A stretch of 64,000 bases of DNA from Epiperipatus broadwayi. Its lineage: Eukaryota > Onychophora > Udeonychophora > Euonychophora > Peripatidae. Under the pieces are notes generated by a model. It was not told the origin of the DNA and did no database searches. It saw only the letters and a list, made by a program, of their open reading frames with translations. Numbering within the stretch: the stretch's first letter is position 1; the number at the start of each line of letters is the position of its first letter. The stretch covers positions 1 to 64,000 of the forward strand of contig JAQFVV010000517.1 of NCBI GenBank assembly GCA_028023455.1, in the 5' to 3' direction. The position numbers were made by a program, and so were the translations under genes. Below are positions 35,481 through 46,728 of this stretch, in pieces.

Positions 35481-35725
35481 AAAATTAAAGAGGTATGTTA
35501 ATAAAAAGTGAAAGAAAGTTGATAAATAGACAGACGAATATAAAAATTAATGAATTGTGGGAAAATTGATGTATGAGTATTGCTTTTGTTTAATTTGTAA
35601 CGGTTTTTCTAATACAATTTGAGTCTAGTTGAAAAATAATAGATAGTTGAAGTATTCTATTAAATTGGTATATATTTGTTTAAAATATTGTTACTGTATT
35701 AATTATTGTATTGTTTTGAATAGTT

Positions 35726-35767
35726 ATATATATTTTATTATAATTGGAATACAGACATTGATTAATA

Positions 35768-35807
<40 letters not shown>

Positions 35808-36341
35808 TCACCCCACATGGTTAAAACATCTAGTACCATCCACTGTGAAATAATATATAAATAGATTAGAGCCTGTATTTCAAAATAGCCAGCCACAAAA
35901 TGATACTGGCTGGTGATTTTGAAGTAGGAACTCTAATATATTTATACATTATTTGATAGAAAGTAGTTTTTGTTTTTTAACCATGAGAGGTAATTTAATA
36001 TTTGAATTTTTATTTGCATTTAGCATTAGCACTGGGATTATTATCTATATAAATTTAATATTTTTAACAGTTAATATAAATGTAAATTAATTAATAAATG
36101 GGGTAAACATTATATATACAAAGTTAAATCTACAGTCAAGATGTATTGATGGACAGCAACCAATCAAACACAGTTTCTCAAATGGAATGAAAGTAACAAG
36201 AAACATGTCCAGATTAGAGGTAGCTTGGATAGGTTTGCTATTGTTGTCATTTAGCATGAAGAACTATGTCTGATTGGTTGTTGCATATCAATGCATCTTG
36301 CTGTGGACTTAACTTTGTATATATAATAATTAGCCAACTTA

Positions 36342-36395
<54 letters not shown>

Positions 36396-37935
36396 ACCAG
36401 TTACCACTTAAAAAATCCCAATATCAAGAACAATCAACAATTTCAAACGGTTCTCAAGGCAACCTTCTTTAAACAATATATATGTATATATTGTACAAAT
36501 ATGGAGGATCCATCTTTGCAATCAATTATGATATCACTGTATATATGTTAAAAATGTATATATAGGTATTGATAGAAGAGAATGTAAAAAAGCAGAAATA
36601 TTTATTTATGATTATATATAAAGTTTGAATTATTAATTAGTAAAAGAAGATGGATATTTTGTTACTTTGAAGTATATATATTTTTCTTTATAAGATTGAT
36701 TTATTTAATGTACATATACCATGATTTTTTTTTTGTAGTAGAAAATGTTGCAACTTTTTTCTCTTCGATTATTATCTCCATTTGATTTTGTTGTGTATAT
36801 ATATTTTTATTATTATTTTTGTTTCCTCATGCTTTTATGGTATATATTTGTTTGTAATTGTGCATTTGGCAGTGATAATGATATGTACAGAATTAATACT
36901 TTGAAAATGCTAATGATTATATATAGATAACAATTAATTATTTGTTTGTGTAGAGAAAAGTTTTATAATTTACAAATAGGTATTTTTTAATGTGTTATGC
37001 ATTATCATTTTCATTTTAGATATTTATCTGTCTAGTTGTTTATTTAGGTATTTTTTTAAAACAATTATAAAATATTAAAAACAATGCTTTTAAAAAAATC
37101 AGGAACAATAAAATTTAATCAGTATGGCTCATGAATTTGCAAGCTAGAATGTTATGGTAAGTTATGATGTAATAATAGAAGCTCAGATCATGTTGGTATT
37201 TTGTTTTGGTTATTATTATTGGCATTTGTTTTGGTGTTAAAAAAAACCTTGTTATCATTCATTTCTTTCTATCTAAAGTAATCAAAGAACTTTATCTAGA
37301 TTGAATATAACTAAAGAATGGCTGGGTACAGAAGAGACAGGAACTCAATTTTAATCCCTATTTTATATTTTTCCAACTAGTTATGATCTTATGGATGAAG
37401 AAAATCATCAGAATACATCCATTTGAAAGGAGAAATAAATTAGTTTGAGAACAAATGGCCATACCTGTTCTGAAAATGAGCATTCTAGTAGTAAAAGCAG
37501 CTAATATAAGTTGTGATTTCTGTTAGTTCAATTCAATATAGTAAATATAAAAAATGCTTAAAAAATCAAATTAAAATGGTTTGAAAATTTATTCATTTGT
37601 TCTCAATCAGCAGGGCAATTAAATTCAAGCAAGAACAAACATAGATGTTTCAAATAAGTATTGATTTTTAAAAGGAAATGTATAGATAATATTAAATTGT
37701 TAATGGACCTGATTATTTTTTATCTGAAAAGAAAAAATGAAAGTGTACATAATTATTATTAATTTTCTCTACATTTGTCATGATAAATCAATCATCTATA
37801 AGGTATTGCTTTGTTTTGTTTTTTAATTTTAATACAAATATTTAATATATTTATGGCACACAGATAGTATATAGTGAATGTTTTATATTAAATTTATTAG
37901 TTTGTTCTCAAAGAGACTATTTACATATATATATA
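35726..37935. other. AT-rich stretch with TA tracts and small inverted repeats
   Basis: TA tracts lie at 35771-35802 and 36348-36389. A 14-bp-arm hairpin (CAAAATAGCCAGCC at 35881, mirrored imperfectly at 35908-35921) and a 140-bp inverted pair (AGCAACCAATCAAACACAG at about 36153, its near-complement ending at about 36287) are present. The open frames here are extensions of TA tracts or chance. No gene. Confidence 0.6.
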
Positions 37936-37938
37936 AAT

Positions 37939-38070
<132 letters not shown>

Positions 38071-38470
38071 GCATCATCATTCAATATTGAAATAAATGTA
38101 TTATTTTTCTTTTAGTAAATACTTGATAACTTAATCGTAAAATATATTTGAAAAGTAATTCATTATAGTAATATGTTATATATTGTATGTGAATTTTTTC
38201 TATATCAATTTAAAAATCCTGTATTGTTTATAGAGTAAACCTCTCACTAGATTTTTGAAATTAAATAGGATATAGATGAATATTGGCCGTAATTGAGAAT
38301 TTTTTGTTGCATAGTATTACATTAATTTAAGAAGTTTGCATTTAGCATTTTAAAAGAAAATTTTAATTTACATAGTATAAATAGAATATTCCTTTTTTTC
38401 TTGATTGCAAAGTTGTTATGCTTGTGCCTTAGAAAAGATATTTATGATTTTGAACCATTTGATTTTAAAC

Positions 38471-38642
<172 letters not shown>

Positions 38643-38649
38643 TTATATT

Positions 38650-39660
38650 ACTGAATTTTGTTTATTTTTCAAGAGTGAGTTGTTTTTTTATTCAGATACA
38701 AAAGTAGCTCAATAAATATTGTTAACAAATGTCAAAAGTATGAATGACGTAGAAGTCAAGTGAAACTAATAAAAAAAATATAGATAATATGTTTTGCTAT
38801 CTGAATACTGCTATTGCCATTTTTAAGAGAAAAGTAAATATAAAACATAAATAAAATACATATCAGTTTTTTTACTTAAAGTAACTTTGTGATTTATTTA
38901 ATTATTCATTTATTTCACTTATCAGTTCACTAAGGCATCATGCAATACTTGAGTTTGTTAATTTTATTATTTTTACCTTGAGAATATTTAAATGGTAATG
39001 ATCATTTGCACAAACATTAATAAACCATTATATTACATAATATTAATGATTTAGAAATATTTAGTTGTTTATAAGTATGTTTCTACTTTATATTTTGGCA
39101 AGTATTCAAGTTTCATTTGTTATTTTAATGCTAAACCCTGAGAGTATGCTATTAAAGTATTGAGAGAGAATTTAAAGTTGAATAACTTCTATTATGGTTC
39201 ATGTTATAAGTTAGATTTATTTAATTACAAAGTGTTATTTCAAAAGTTATCCTATTTTCATATTAACTGTCAGTATAGTAGGATGTATAATTGGGTAAGC
39301 TTTTTGATATCTATTTGTGTGTTATGTAATTAAAAGACCACATTATGTTATAATGATCTAGATGTATATAATTTAGAGATCATTCCATTCAAGGAATTTT
39401 ATACACATGATTTAGAGAACATACTCATTCTCTATCATTCCAATTATATAGTATTTTTATTTGAAATATTGGTTTCTTTATTTTTTGATTGTTATAATTG
39501 GCATTAGTAACGTGAATCTTTTAATTTTCTTGTACCATTACAATTTTCCAACCAAATATTTGAGATGTAATAAAGATTCTAACATTATCATCTTTTGTTT
39601 CATTTCAATTTAGCTTTCATTTGTGATGTGCATTTGTTAGTAAATATATTTGTCTTTTAT
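38650..39660. other. AT-rich non-coding stretch
   Basis: Nothing was recognised. Confidence 0.5.
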
Positions 39661-39667
39661 TTTACGA

Positions 39668-39749
39668 TTTCCATTTGGTACAATTTGTAGGAATATTGAT
39701 TAAATCAATTTCCATTTGGTACAATTTGTAGGAATATTGATTAAATCAA
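39668..39749. repeat. 41-bp tandem duplication
   Basis: A unit beginning TTTCCATTTGGTACAATTTG occurs twice in direct succession (39668-39708 and 39709-39749) without a mismatch that I can see. Confidence 0.95.
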
Positions 39750-40490
39750 ATCTTGCCCACTATGTACCATTACAATATATAATAGGGCAAACAAAAATAG
39801 TAAAAGAAATATGAATGTGTGTAATATAAAGATATAAAAGTAAGCAATAGGTTTATTAAACGGGATGTTTGTTCATGGTTATGTTATACAGTTAATTCAA
39901 GATATATACCAAATCACTATATACTACTCCAATTATATACTTTCCAAAAAAATAAAAACATTATAATTCATATACTTAATAAATTTTACAATATTACAAC
40001 TGCTATTTTTTCATCTCAAAGCACCATGCATTTATTAATAATGTTTTTGGGCTATAATGAAAACACATATTTTATTCTCACTTTGATGTGGTACACACTC
40101 ATATAATAAAACTATTTTTAAGCACAATTCTAAATGTTTTACAAAATTAAGAAAATCCACTATATTTCTTATGTCATAGTTAAAGTAACACATTTTTGCT
40201 ATTACATCTGAAAACTTAATGTTTAAAGATTTTAACCCAAAATCTGGAATGGCTAATTGCAAATAAAGAATGTTGTATATATTATAAAACTGATGATGTT
40301 TAAAAATATCAAATGAACTAGATAGGCTATTTTTACTGATGTTATTGAAGAAAAAATATATTACCCAGAAGGGGTTTCATTATGATGAAATACTAATACT
40401 TTGCTATTCATTTTATTAAAAAAATAGATATGATATAGTATAGTTTTTATTATTTTTTGAATGAATGTAAATGAATAAACCTACATATAG
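39750..40490. other. AT-rich non-coding stretch
   Basis: Nothing was recognised. The 75-codon antisense frame at 40035-40262 has no family features. Confidence 0.45.
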
Positions 40491-40592
<102 letters not shown>

Positions 40593-40965
40593 ATTTCTCA
40601 TTCAGTATTAATTTCTGTATGATTTTTTAATTTTGTTAATGTCAGAGTTTTAATTTATATATATATTATACAATAAAAAAGCATCTGCACCATATATTTA
40701 TGTATTTATTCATGTTAAAATATTTTTTCTTTATAACCCTATACTATTTACTGTAAGATTTAGCAAATAATAATAACAGATGCTACATAATAGTGCTTAA
40801 TAAATCTCTATCTAGTGCTGCCTATCAAATATCATCAAGCCTATTTTCAACCTTACATCTTTCATTATTTTTGGATATTGGAACAATGCAATTTATACTT
40901 AATGCATCTTCTTTCTAGCAGCAATTATTTGTATCTATTTTTAACTAACAAGCTGACAGCATAAG

Positions 40966-40988
40966 TTAACCCTTAGAGACCTGAATGG
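40966..40988. repeat. piggyBac left terminal inverted repeat with TTAA
   Basis: TTAA at 40966-40969 followed by CCCTTAGAGACCTGAATGG. It matches the other end except for small changes. Confidence 0.85.
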
Positions 40989-41699
40989 CCATTTTGAATT
41001 CCAAGAAAAAATTACAGGACATACAATTTTAAATGAAATGTCTAATTTATTACAATAAATAACAAATATATATATATACATTTTTGTAAGTGCAAATATG
41101 AAAGATTGTAATGAAGCTGATAAAGTAGTCATTACCACAAAAAAAAAAATTAAAAAAAGATTTGTCACATTTTAAAATATCTTTATTTTTACATTGGTTC
41201 ACAAACTCTCACTTTTGAAAGGTATACCCTAAAATGACAATTTCACAGACAGCTTCATCACATTCGTCATAAAATGCAGAAGAAAATAATATATTACATG
41301 ACCTACCTGAGTTACAGTTTGTTGGTGTAATGTGGCAGAAGGTGACAATTCCAATTTCTTTTTTCTGCTTGACACTCTGTATGTTCTATTTTTGAAAGCA
41401 GTTGTTTTTCTAAGCCCTCTATGTGAGATATCTATTAGAAATGCAAGGTTTTAGTTAGGATCAAAAAAAAATAACAGTAATAACTTTAGTAAATTCTAAG
41501 TTATGGGGGTAAAAATAATGACTATATTATTGAAAAATCAGGGGTGGGGTGAGATAAATTATGCATTATTTCATAGGAAACCATAATTGCAAAGTATGTG
41601 AATAAATAAATTAAAAATTTGTTTCTAAAATAAAATGAATAAAAACATAGTAAATAAAATAAAATAAATAATCAAAAGGAATTACAAGCAATTATTATA

Positions 41700-42356
41700 T
41701 ATGAGTGGGAGATGATGATGACTGTTGATTCAGCATTGGGAGTTATTTATTTTTTTCACATTTAGTTTTACAGATCAGAGTGGATAGTTTGAAGACAGTC
41801 TGCAAATTGTTGAAAATATAAATGCATGAGCAAAATCAATTTCAAAATAACTGCTGATGATGATGTGGAGTAACTGGTGATGATACATACATACTGTAAA
41901 CCATAAGTAGTGTGAGACCTTGAAGTAGAGTTGAAATTGTCTCACCTAAAACTGAAAAAATCAAGAATTACAAAATTGTAACAAATGTACAATAATATAA
42001 ATAAAGTGCAGTGTGACTACAAATCTGCAACAAATGAATATATAATCTTACTATAAGCATACAATAAATGTACAATAATATAAATAAAATCATGATATAT
42101 TTTACCTAATGGTGAACCAAGTGGAGATATGGTTCTTTGTCAACACATAAAGCAGGGTGGCTTGAATTGCAAGAGCTGAATCATGTGTCTACAAAATTAC
42201 AACAAAATATATAGTCACTATAATCATCAAAATAATAAATAGCAATATAAATAAAATCATGTTATATCTTACCTATGGGAAAACCAGAAATGATGTGATT
42301 ATGATTATCTTCCTGTATGTGTGCCATAGGTGTTGCAGCTGTGTAGGATAGAAGAT
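41700..42356 (-). other. splice-like exon/intron modules in the piggyBac 3' part
   Basis: On the minus strand, three stretches share TTTATTTATATT (42260-42244, 42093-42077 and near 42006). Two of them start at strong donor sites: CCCATAG|GTAAGATATA with GT at 42272-42271, and CACCATTAG|GTAAAATATA with GT at 42105-42104. Acceptors TTTTGTAG (AG at 42190-42189) and TTTGTTGCAG (AG at 42026-42025) would define introns of about 84 and 81 nt around an 83-nt exon (42188-42106). One frame of that exon is fully open (HDSALAIQATLLYVLTKNH...). It may be a spliced 3' extension of the transposase transcript or a duplicated intron. No family is recognised, and splicing is inferred only. Confidence 0.4.
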
Positions 42357-44107
42357 TTATGTAGGCACTGTACTTATGCTGCTTCTGTCATGGTAAGCAG
42401 CAAAGCAGCCTCTATCTTCACTCTTACACAGGGGGATGCAGCCACATTCCACACAGCCAAAGTAAGATTCACATCTGACTTTGTTTTTCAGACACAGTGC
42501 ACCTTCTTCTGGTAGGCTTGTTATGACTGTGCAGATCAGCAATTTTATGGCACTCAGATGAAGGAGATGGAAGATGGTGAATGATTGAAGGCTTCAGCTT
42601 TCTGGTTGTGAAGTCACCCATAAGGCTGGATGATGAAGCTATTCTATATTCCAAGTGTGATATAGGCCACATTTGCTTTTGGACCATGTATAGTTTGTAT
42701 ATAATGTAGGAATTAGAGATAGTTGTATCAAAACAATGCCAGAATAAGCATATAGGCCAATGCTTAGACTTCTCATCCCAGCCATATACAGTTCACCTCT
42801 GGTTAGCTAAATCAACCCCACCCATGAAGCAGTTGTATTTTCTGACAGCATTGGGACATAGATATATAAGATGTGTACCATCCTTGTGTTTTCTAGTAGC
42901 AGTACCGCTTGTAGCTGGTGGATAAGCATTGTTGAGTATAATAATTGCCTTTTTATCCATCCACACTACAAACTCAAGACCACTGTCAGATACAGAACTG
43001 AAGTCTCCTCTCTCCATATCTCTAGGATTTTTTTGCTTTTTCACGGATGCTATCTGGAATCCTCTTCCTATTAGTCTTCAGTGTGCCACATACAGTAATT
43101 TTACTAGGAGACAGCTTTTCTGCTAATTGAACACTAGTAAAAAATCTGTCACAAAAAACAAGATTCTGTTTAGCTAAATGTGACAAAACCACTCACAGAA
43201 CTGGTCGGGTTCCCAGATTTAGGCTCACATCTGCAGTTTCATCTTTGCCTGTATACAACTCCATATGATACACATATCCATTATGGCTGTCTGCACAGAC
43301 CCACCATCTGTAACCTCACTTTGCCGGTTTGGAGGGATCATACTGTTTCATCACATTATGACCCTTGAATTTGGTAATTGCTTCAACAGCTACTTCTTGG
43401 TGCATCTGGTATGCAGCCTTGGGGGCATGGTTTTATTATTATTGCATCTGGTATGCAGCCTTGGGGGCATGGTTTTATTATTATTGAAATGTAAATTATT
43501 TAGAATACCAAAAAATCGATCTCGGGTCATAACTCTGGCAAGTACCGCTTGATGCAAATATTCATTTTTAGACCAAATAAATTTTAGTTTTGGTATGCAT
43601 GATATAGTACAAACATGAATAACCATACCAAAAAATGCATTCAACTCAGCGGGTGATAGATCAACTCACTTTGGTAATGCCTTCCACTCTGAAGCACACC
43701 TATTGCTTTCAGTGCAAATGTGGTCGTATATTTTCTTGTTAAAAAATAAATGAAATAGATCAGGATTTGTATACTCACGGGTAATGGGGAAATTTAGTCC
43801 TGGAGACTTTGAAAGTTCCTATTGGCATGCATGGTTCACTATCATGAAACGTAACTGGTTCAGGCTGAGATGAAGGCCCCGGCATCAGGCTAGTTTCCAT
43901 CCTCACCACCCTTCTAGATGACTTCACTGCACCTCTCTTCCTTTTCTTTGAAACCACAGCTTCTCAATCATCTGAATAATCATCTGATGAGTCACAGTAA
44001 TCCACAGAAGAAAAAGACAATGAAGCCTCAGAATCAAACACATCATCAACAGGAAAATCTTCATCAAAATCATAATCAAAATCACGTTCAGTGGTGAAAG
44101 AAGACAT
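42357..44107 (-). pseudogene. piggyBac transposase (DDE_Tnp_1_7 family), multiply broken
   Basis: The intact enzyme excises and inserts the transposon at TTAA sites. From ATG at 44107 the product has an acidic N-terminus, a basic patch KKRKRG and a start of core at LNAFFGMVIHVC. Further on it has KPAK-stop-GYRWWVCAD, FCDRFFTSVQLA (second catalytic Asp kept) and NCFMGGVDLANQ (third Asp kept). A C-terminal Cys-rich finger follows (RCESYFGC..C....LC...CFAAYH). The first catalytic position reads AVEAITKFKG, with Val where relatives have Asp. Lesions include five in-frame TGA stops (about 43962, 43670, after KPAK, after RPVL, after LANQR) and frameshifts near 43785, in an A7 run near 43045 and near 42500. 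A 42-bp in-frame duplication lies at 43401-43484. Confidence 0.9.
43401..43484. repeat. 42-bp in-frame tandem duplication inside the transposase
   Basis: The unit starting TGCATCTGGTATGCAGCCTT is present at 43401 and again at 43443. It repeats the 14-residue stretch NNNKTMPPRLHTRC without changing frame. Confidence 0.95.
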
Positions 44108-44351
44108 AATTGCCGAAAAAAATTTTATACATTGATAAAATCTAGAAAGAAAAAAAATTATAAAATTTTAATAATGTACTTTACAAAAATTGCTATAAAA
44201 AATCTAATTTTCATCGCACAGAAAAAATTCTTGCACGTGCTAAAAGTTATTAAAATGGCGAAGAGAAAGAAAAAAGACCCATAACTGTGACGTATAGGAT
44301 TTGCGCGCGATTGCGGTCGAATTTGCAAACTTTTTTTTTGCGTAAAAAAGA

Positions 44352-44374
44352 ATATTTCAGTCTCAAAGGGTTGA
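44352..44374. repeat. piggyBac right terminal inverted repeat with decayed TTAA
   Basis: ATATTTCAGTCTCAAAGGG (44352-44370) then TTGA. The reverse complement of the repeat pairs with the left end. Confidence 0.8.
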
Positions 44375-44386
44375 CTAAATGCTTTT

Positions 44387-44668
44387 GTGAAAGTTTATCT
44401 TCTCATAATCATAGAAAGTGGGTTGTGTGAGCACAATAGAAAATTGTATGTGACAAATATTTAAATATATGCAAAGTGATTAGAGAGTCCACTTTTTGGA
44501 GAGAGAGACAAGCATGCTTCTAGTTTACAGTATAGGTGTTGTTACTATAAACCAGAAGGAATCATGATTATCTCTCTACTTTGCATATATTTAAATATTT
44601 GTCATGTATATTTTCTATCATGCTCACACAAACAACCTAGTAAGATTATGAAAAGATAAAACTTTTCG
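44387..44668. mobile_element. inverted-repeat (MITE-like) element beside the piggyBac end
   Basis: Arms of about 100 bp (44387-44487 and 44572-44668) share ATCTTCTCATAATC, GTGTGAGCA, ATAGAAAAT and TGACAAATATTTAAATATAT in inverted order. The unique centre is 84 bp. The left arm starts 16 bases after the piggyBac terminus, and TTAA lies 6 bases beyond the right arm. It has no coding capacity. Confidence 0.75.
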
Positions 44669-44679
44669 AAGTGGTTAAA

Positions 44680-45109
44680 AAATAAATATTAAATTTGTAT
44701 TTAGTCATCATTGCCTGTGTTTACTTGTTTAATTGGGAATTTTATGTTTTTCTTATTCTTAATGTTAAAGTTAATTTTATAAAATAATTTGTTTTCAAAA
44801 TGTCTTATTATTTTTGAAATATATTTGTATATTATTCATGTTTATGTTACTGGTAAAATATTTGTAAAGTTTTCTTTGAAAATCAAAAGTGGCTCATTGT
44901 ATTATTATAAAGAAATTCCTTTGACTGAGCTTATTACTGATCATAATTTCATTTTTTAAAAATATATTTAATATAACTGGTTTAACACCCTTTTTTATTT
45001 TTATGGCTAAATTTAGTTTTTATGACCTATTCCATTAAGGTGAAAGAAATGTGCCATAACAATGTAATAAACCAAAAAGAAAATAGCACCCAGCTATCAC
45101 ATAAATTGA
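44680..45109. other. AT-rich non-coding stretch
   Basis: Nothing was recognised. Confidence 0.5.
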
Positions 45110-45114
45110 ATATA
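45110..45114. repeat. target-site duplication, left (ATATA)
   Basis: ATATA immediately before the left LTR equals ATATA at 49513-49517 after the right LTR. The AT-rich context weakens the evidence slightly. Confidence 0.6.
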
Positions 45115-46605
45115 TTATAACATATCCTATTTACCTCTCACTAGACAGGTATGTACTACCGAATATATATAAGATGTATCAATATACATGCCTGTGTATT
45201 TTTATTTAATTAAGTGATTCGACCTAAAATATTATTATTTAAACTTATGGGTTATTCTCACAACTGTAATATATCCCCAACCGCGTATTTATGGTCATCC
45301 AAAGGACACCAAGTTCCAACCCTATACAAATATAAGAATTATGCGAAGTGGATATAATACCAACAAGAATACTATTTACGTAATGTGAGAGAGGTTTTGA
45401 CCATCAGCTATCTCAGTCTCATGGTAGGGTGACATTACAGCCATGAGTAACTATGAATGGAGTAAAGAGTTCTCTTTTATTTTTATTTTTAAACATAAAT
45501 ATAAATAAAATAATTATAAACTTAATAAATGGATTTATAAATAATTAAACTAAGTCAAACTCTACTTTCTTAATATATTTATTTAATATTATAAAAAAAA
45601 CATAACAATATTTAGCACTCTGTCATTTCAAATCGCAATCATACATCATTCTTTTAATAGATCTCTCATACATATCTCAAGTAGTGAAGATCGATACTAT
45701 GAAAAGTTTGTATCATGTGACTTTCAACACTCGTTACTTTCTTACATCTGTAATGGAACTAAGCTTTAAGGAAATCTTATAAAGTTAGTTCGCACATCAC
45801 CACTGATTATTGAGAATACAAAATTTCATTTTTATAAAGAAGATTTAAAAAGATCAATGATTAAAGTTCTTTACCTGACTTTTGAGGAAAGTAGTAGAAG
45901 CAATTTTTATTTATTTATTATATAGTTCTATTCTGCAGGTAATTAGGCAGTTCAAGGTAACGATTTGAGATCTTTATGTCCATTGGCCGATGAGGTTCAT
46001 TTGATTCCACACTGGAATTATGTGTTGTTTCGAGGCATCATGGTTTTATTGAGGCAGCTGCAGCAGGTTGGGATCAGGGGCCTGAATCCAATATGGTTTC
46101 TCTCACCCCAACATTTCTTTTGAAATCGCCATTATATATTTTTAATATTAAAACCGTTTAGGTGTTCACTGTTGTAGCTTTGCTGGAAAAAGATCCTATG
46201 CATTCTGAGTGACTCGCTTTTATAGCCCCCTCCATTGATTCTAGAAGCTTCTTTTTTATCTCACTTCCGATTTTCAATGTGGAATAACCAGATCTATTAG
46301 ATGTGTGAAAACTCGTGTTGTAGCTTCTATTGTAATATAACAGAAAAATAAAATCTCATTCTGCTGGAAAACTCTAGTTTTTTCAACGTGAAACAAAAAT
46401 CTTATTTCTCTCTTTTCACTACTTAATTCATTTACACACACATATAGATCATTTAAAATGACAGAGTCTCTCCCCCATGTTTATGTATTTGTAACCACCA
46501 CCACGTATTAAACAAAATTAAATATTATATATATATATCTACATCTATATATGTCTACCAATTAAATAATTTATTTATGACTGGGTTCGAAACCATTCTG
46601 TCACA
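45115..46605 (-). repeat. 3' LTR (left copy), 1491 bp
   Basis: On the minus strand it starts TGTGACAG and ends TGTTATAA. It is colinear with the right copy. I count about a dozen differences, mostly transitions, in the first 200 bases from the left end. The insertion is therefore not recent. Confidence 0.88.
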
Positions 46606-46608
46606 ATA

Positions 46609-46619
46609 CCCCCTCCTCC
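46609..46619 (-). promoter_or_regulatory. polypurine tract (plus-strand primer)
   Basis: GGAGGAGGGGG on the minus strand, separated by TAT from the LTR start TGTGACAG. Its position and composition are those of the primer for second-strand synthesis in LTR elements. Confidence 0.8.
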
Positions 46620-46728
46620 AAAAGCCTTTAAATACATTTGCGTATATTGAACGGCTCTTTTTGTACAACACATGTATTATGCCTAATATGTCCCTCTGCT
46701 TCTTTTCCTGGTCCAAAGTTCAGCTTCT

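Larger units (their letters stand above)
33031..35725. mobile_element. head-to-head Penelope-like element pair forming a 1.3-kb-arm palindrome
   Basis: The left arm (33031-34409) and right arm (34419-35725) are reverse complements along their whole length, separated by only 9 bases (AAATATTTG). The coding strand of each arm points outward, so both 5' ends meet at the centre. Examples of the symmetry are AACTATTCAAAACAATACAA at 33031 against its complement ending at 35725, and TACATTTGATATAT at the centre. Arm-specific differences exist (single-base indels), so this is a real diverged inverted duplication. The encoded peptides identify it as Penelope-like. Confidence 0.9.
40970..44370 (-). mobile_element. 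piggyBac-family DNA transposon, inactive
   Basis: A 3.4-kb element on the minus strand. Its ends are inverted repeats starting CCCTTAGAGACCTGAA (left, 40970) and CCCTTTGAGACTGAA (right, reading inward from 44370). The left end sits next to TTAA (40966-40969). The right flank is TTGA (44371-44374), one change from the TTAA target duplication of this family. Inside is a broken piggyBac transposase at 44107-42357. About 1.4 kb of non-coding sequence with splice-like signals lies between the transposase and the left end. Identity is secured by the transposase, the CCC termini and the TTAA site together. Confidence 0.92.

Noticed and set aside
42330-43552. Plus-strand frames across the piggyBac element, for example 43265-43552
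   Set aside because: They are antisense to the transposase pseudogene. One of them is lengthened by the 42-bp duplication.
46570-46605. Stand-alone tRNA-derived SINE, because of the GGTTCGAA box
   Set aside because: The box lies inside both LTRs at the same position, so it is part of the LTR terminus.
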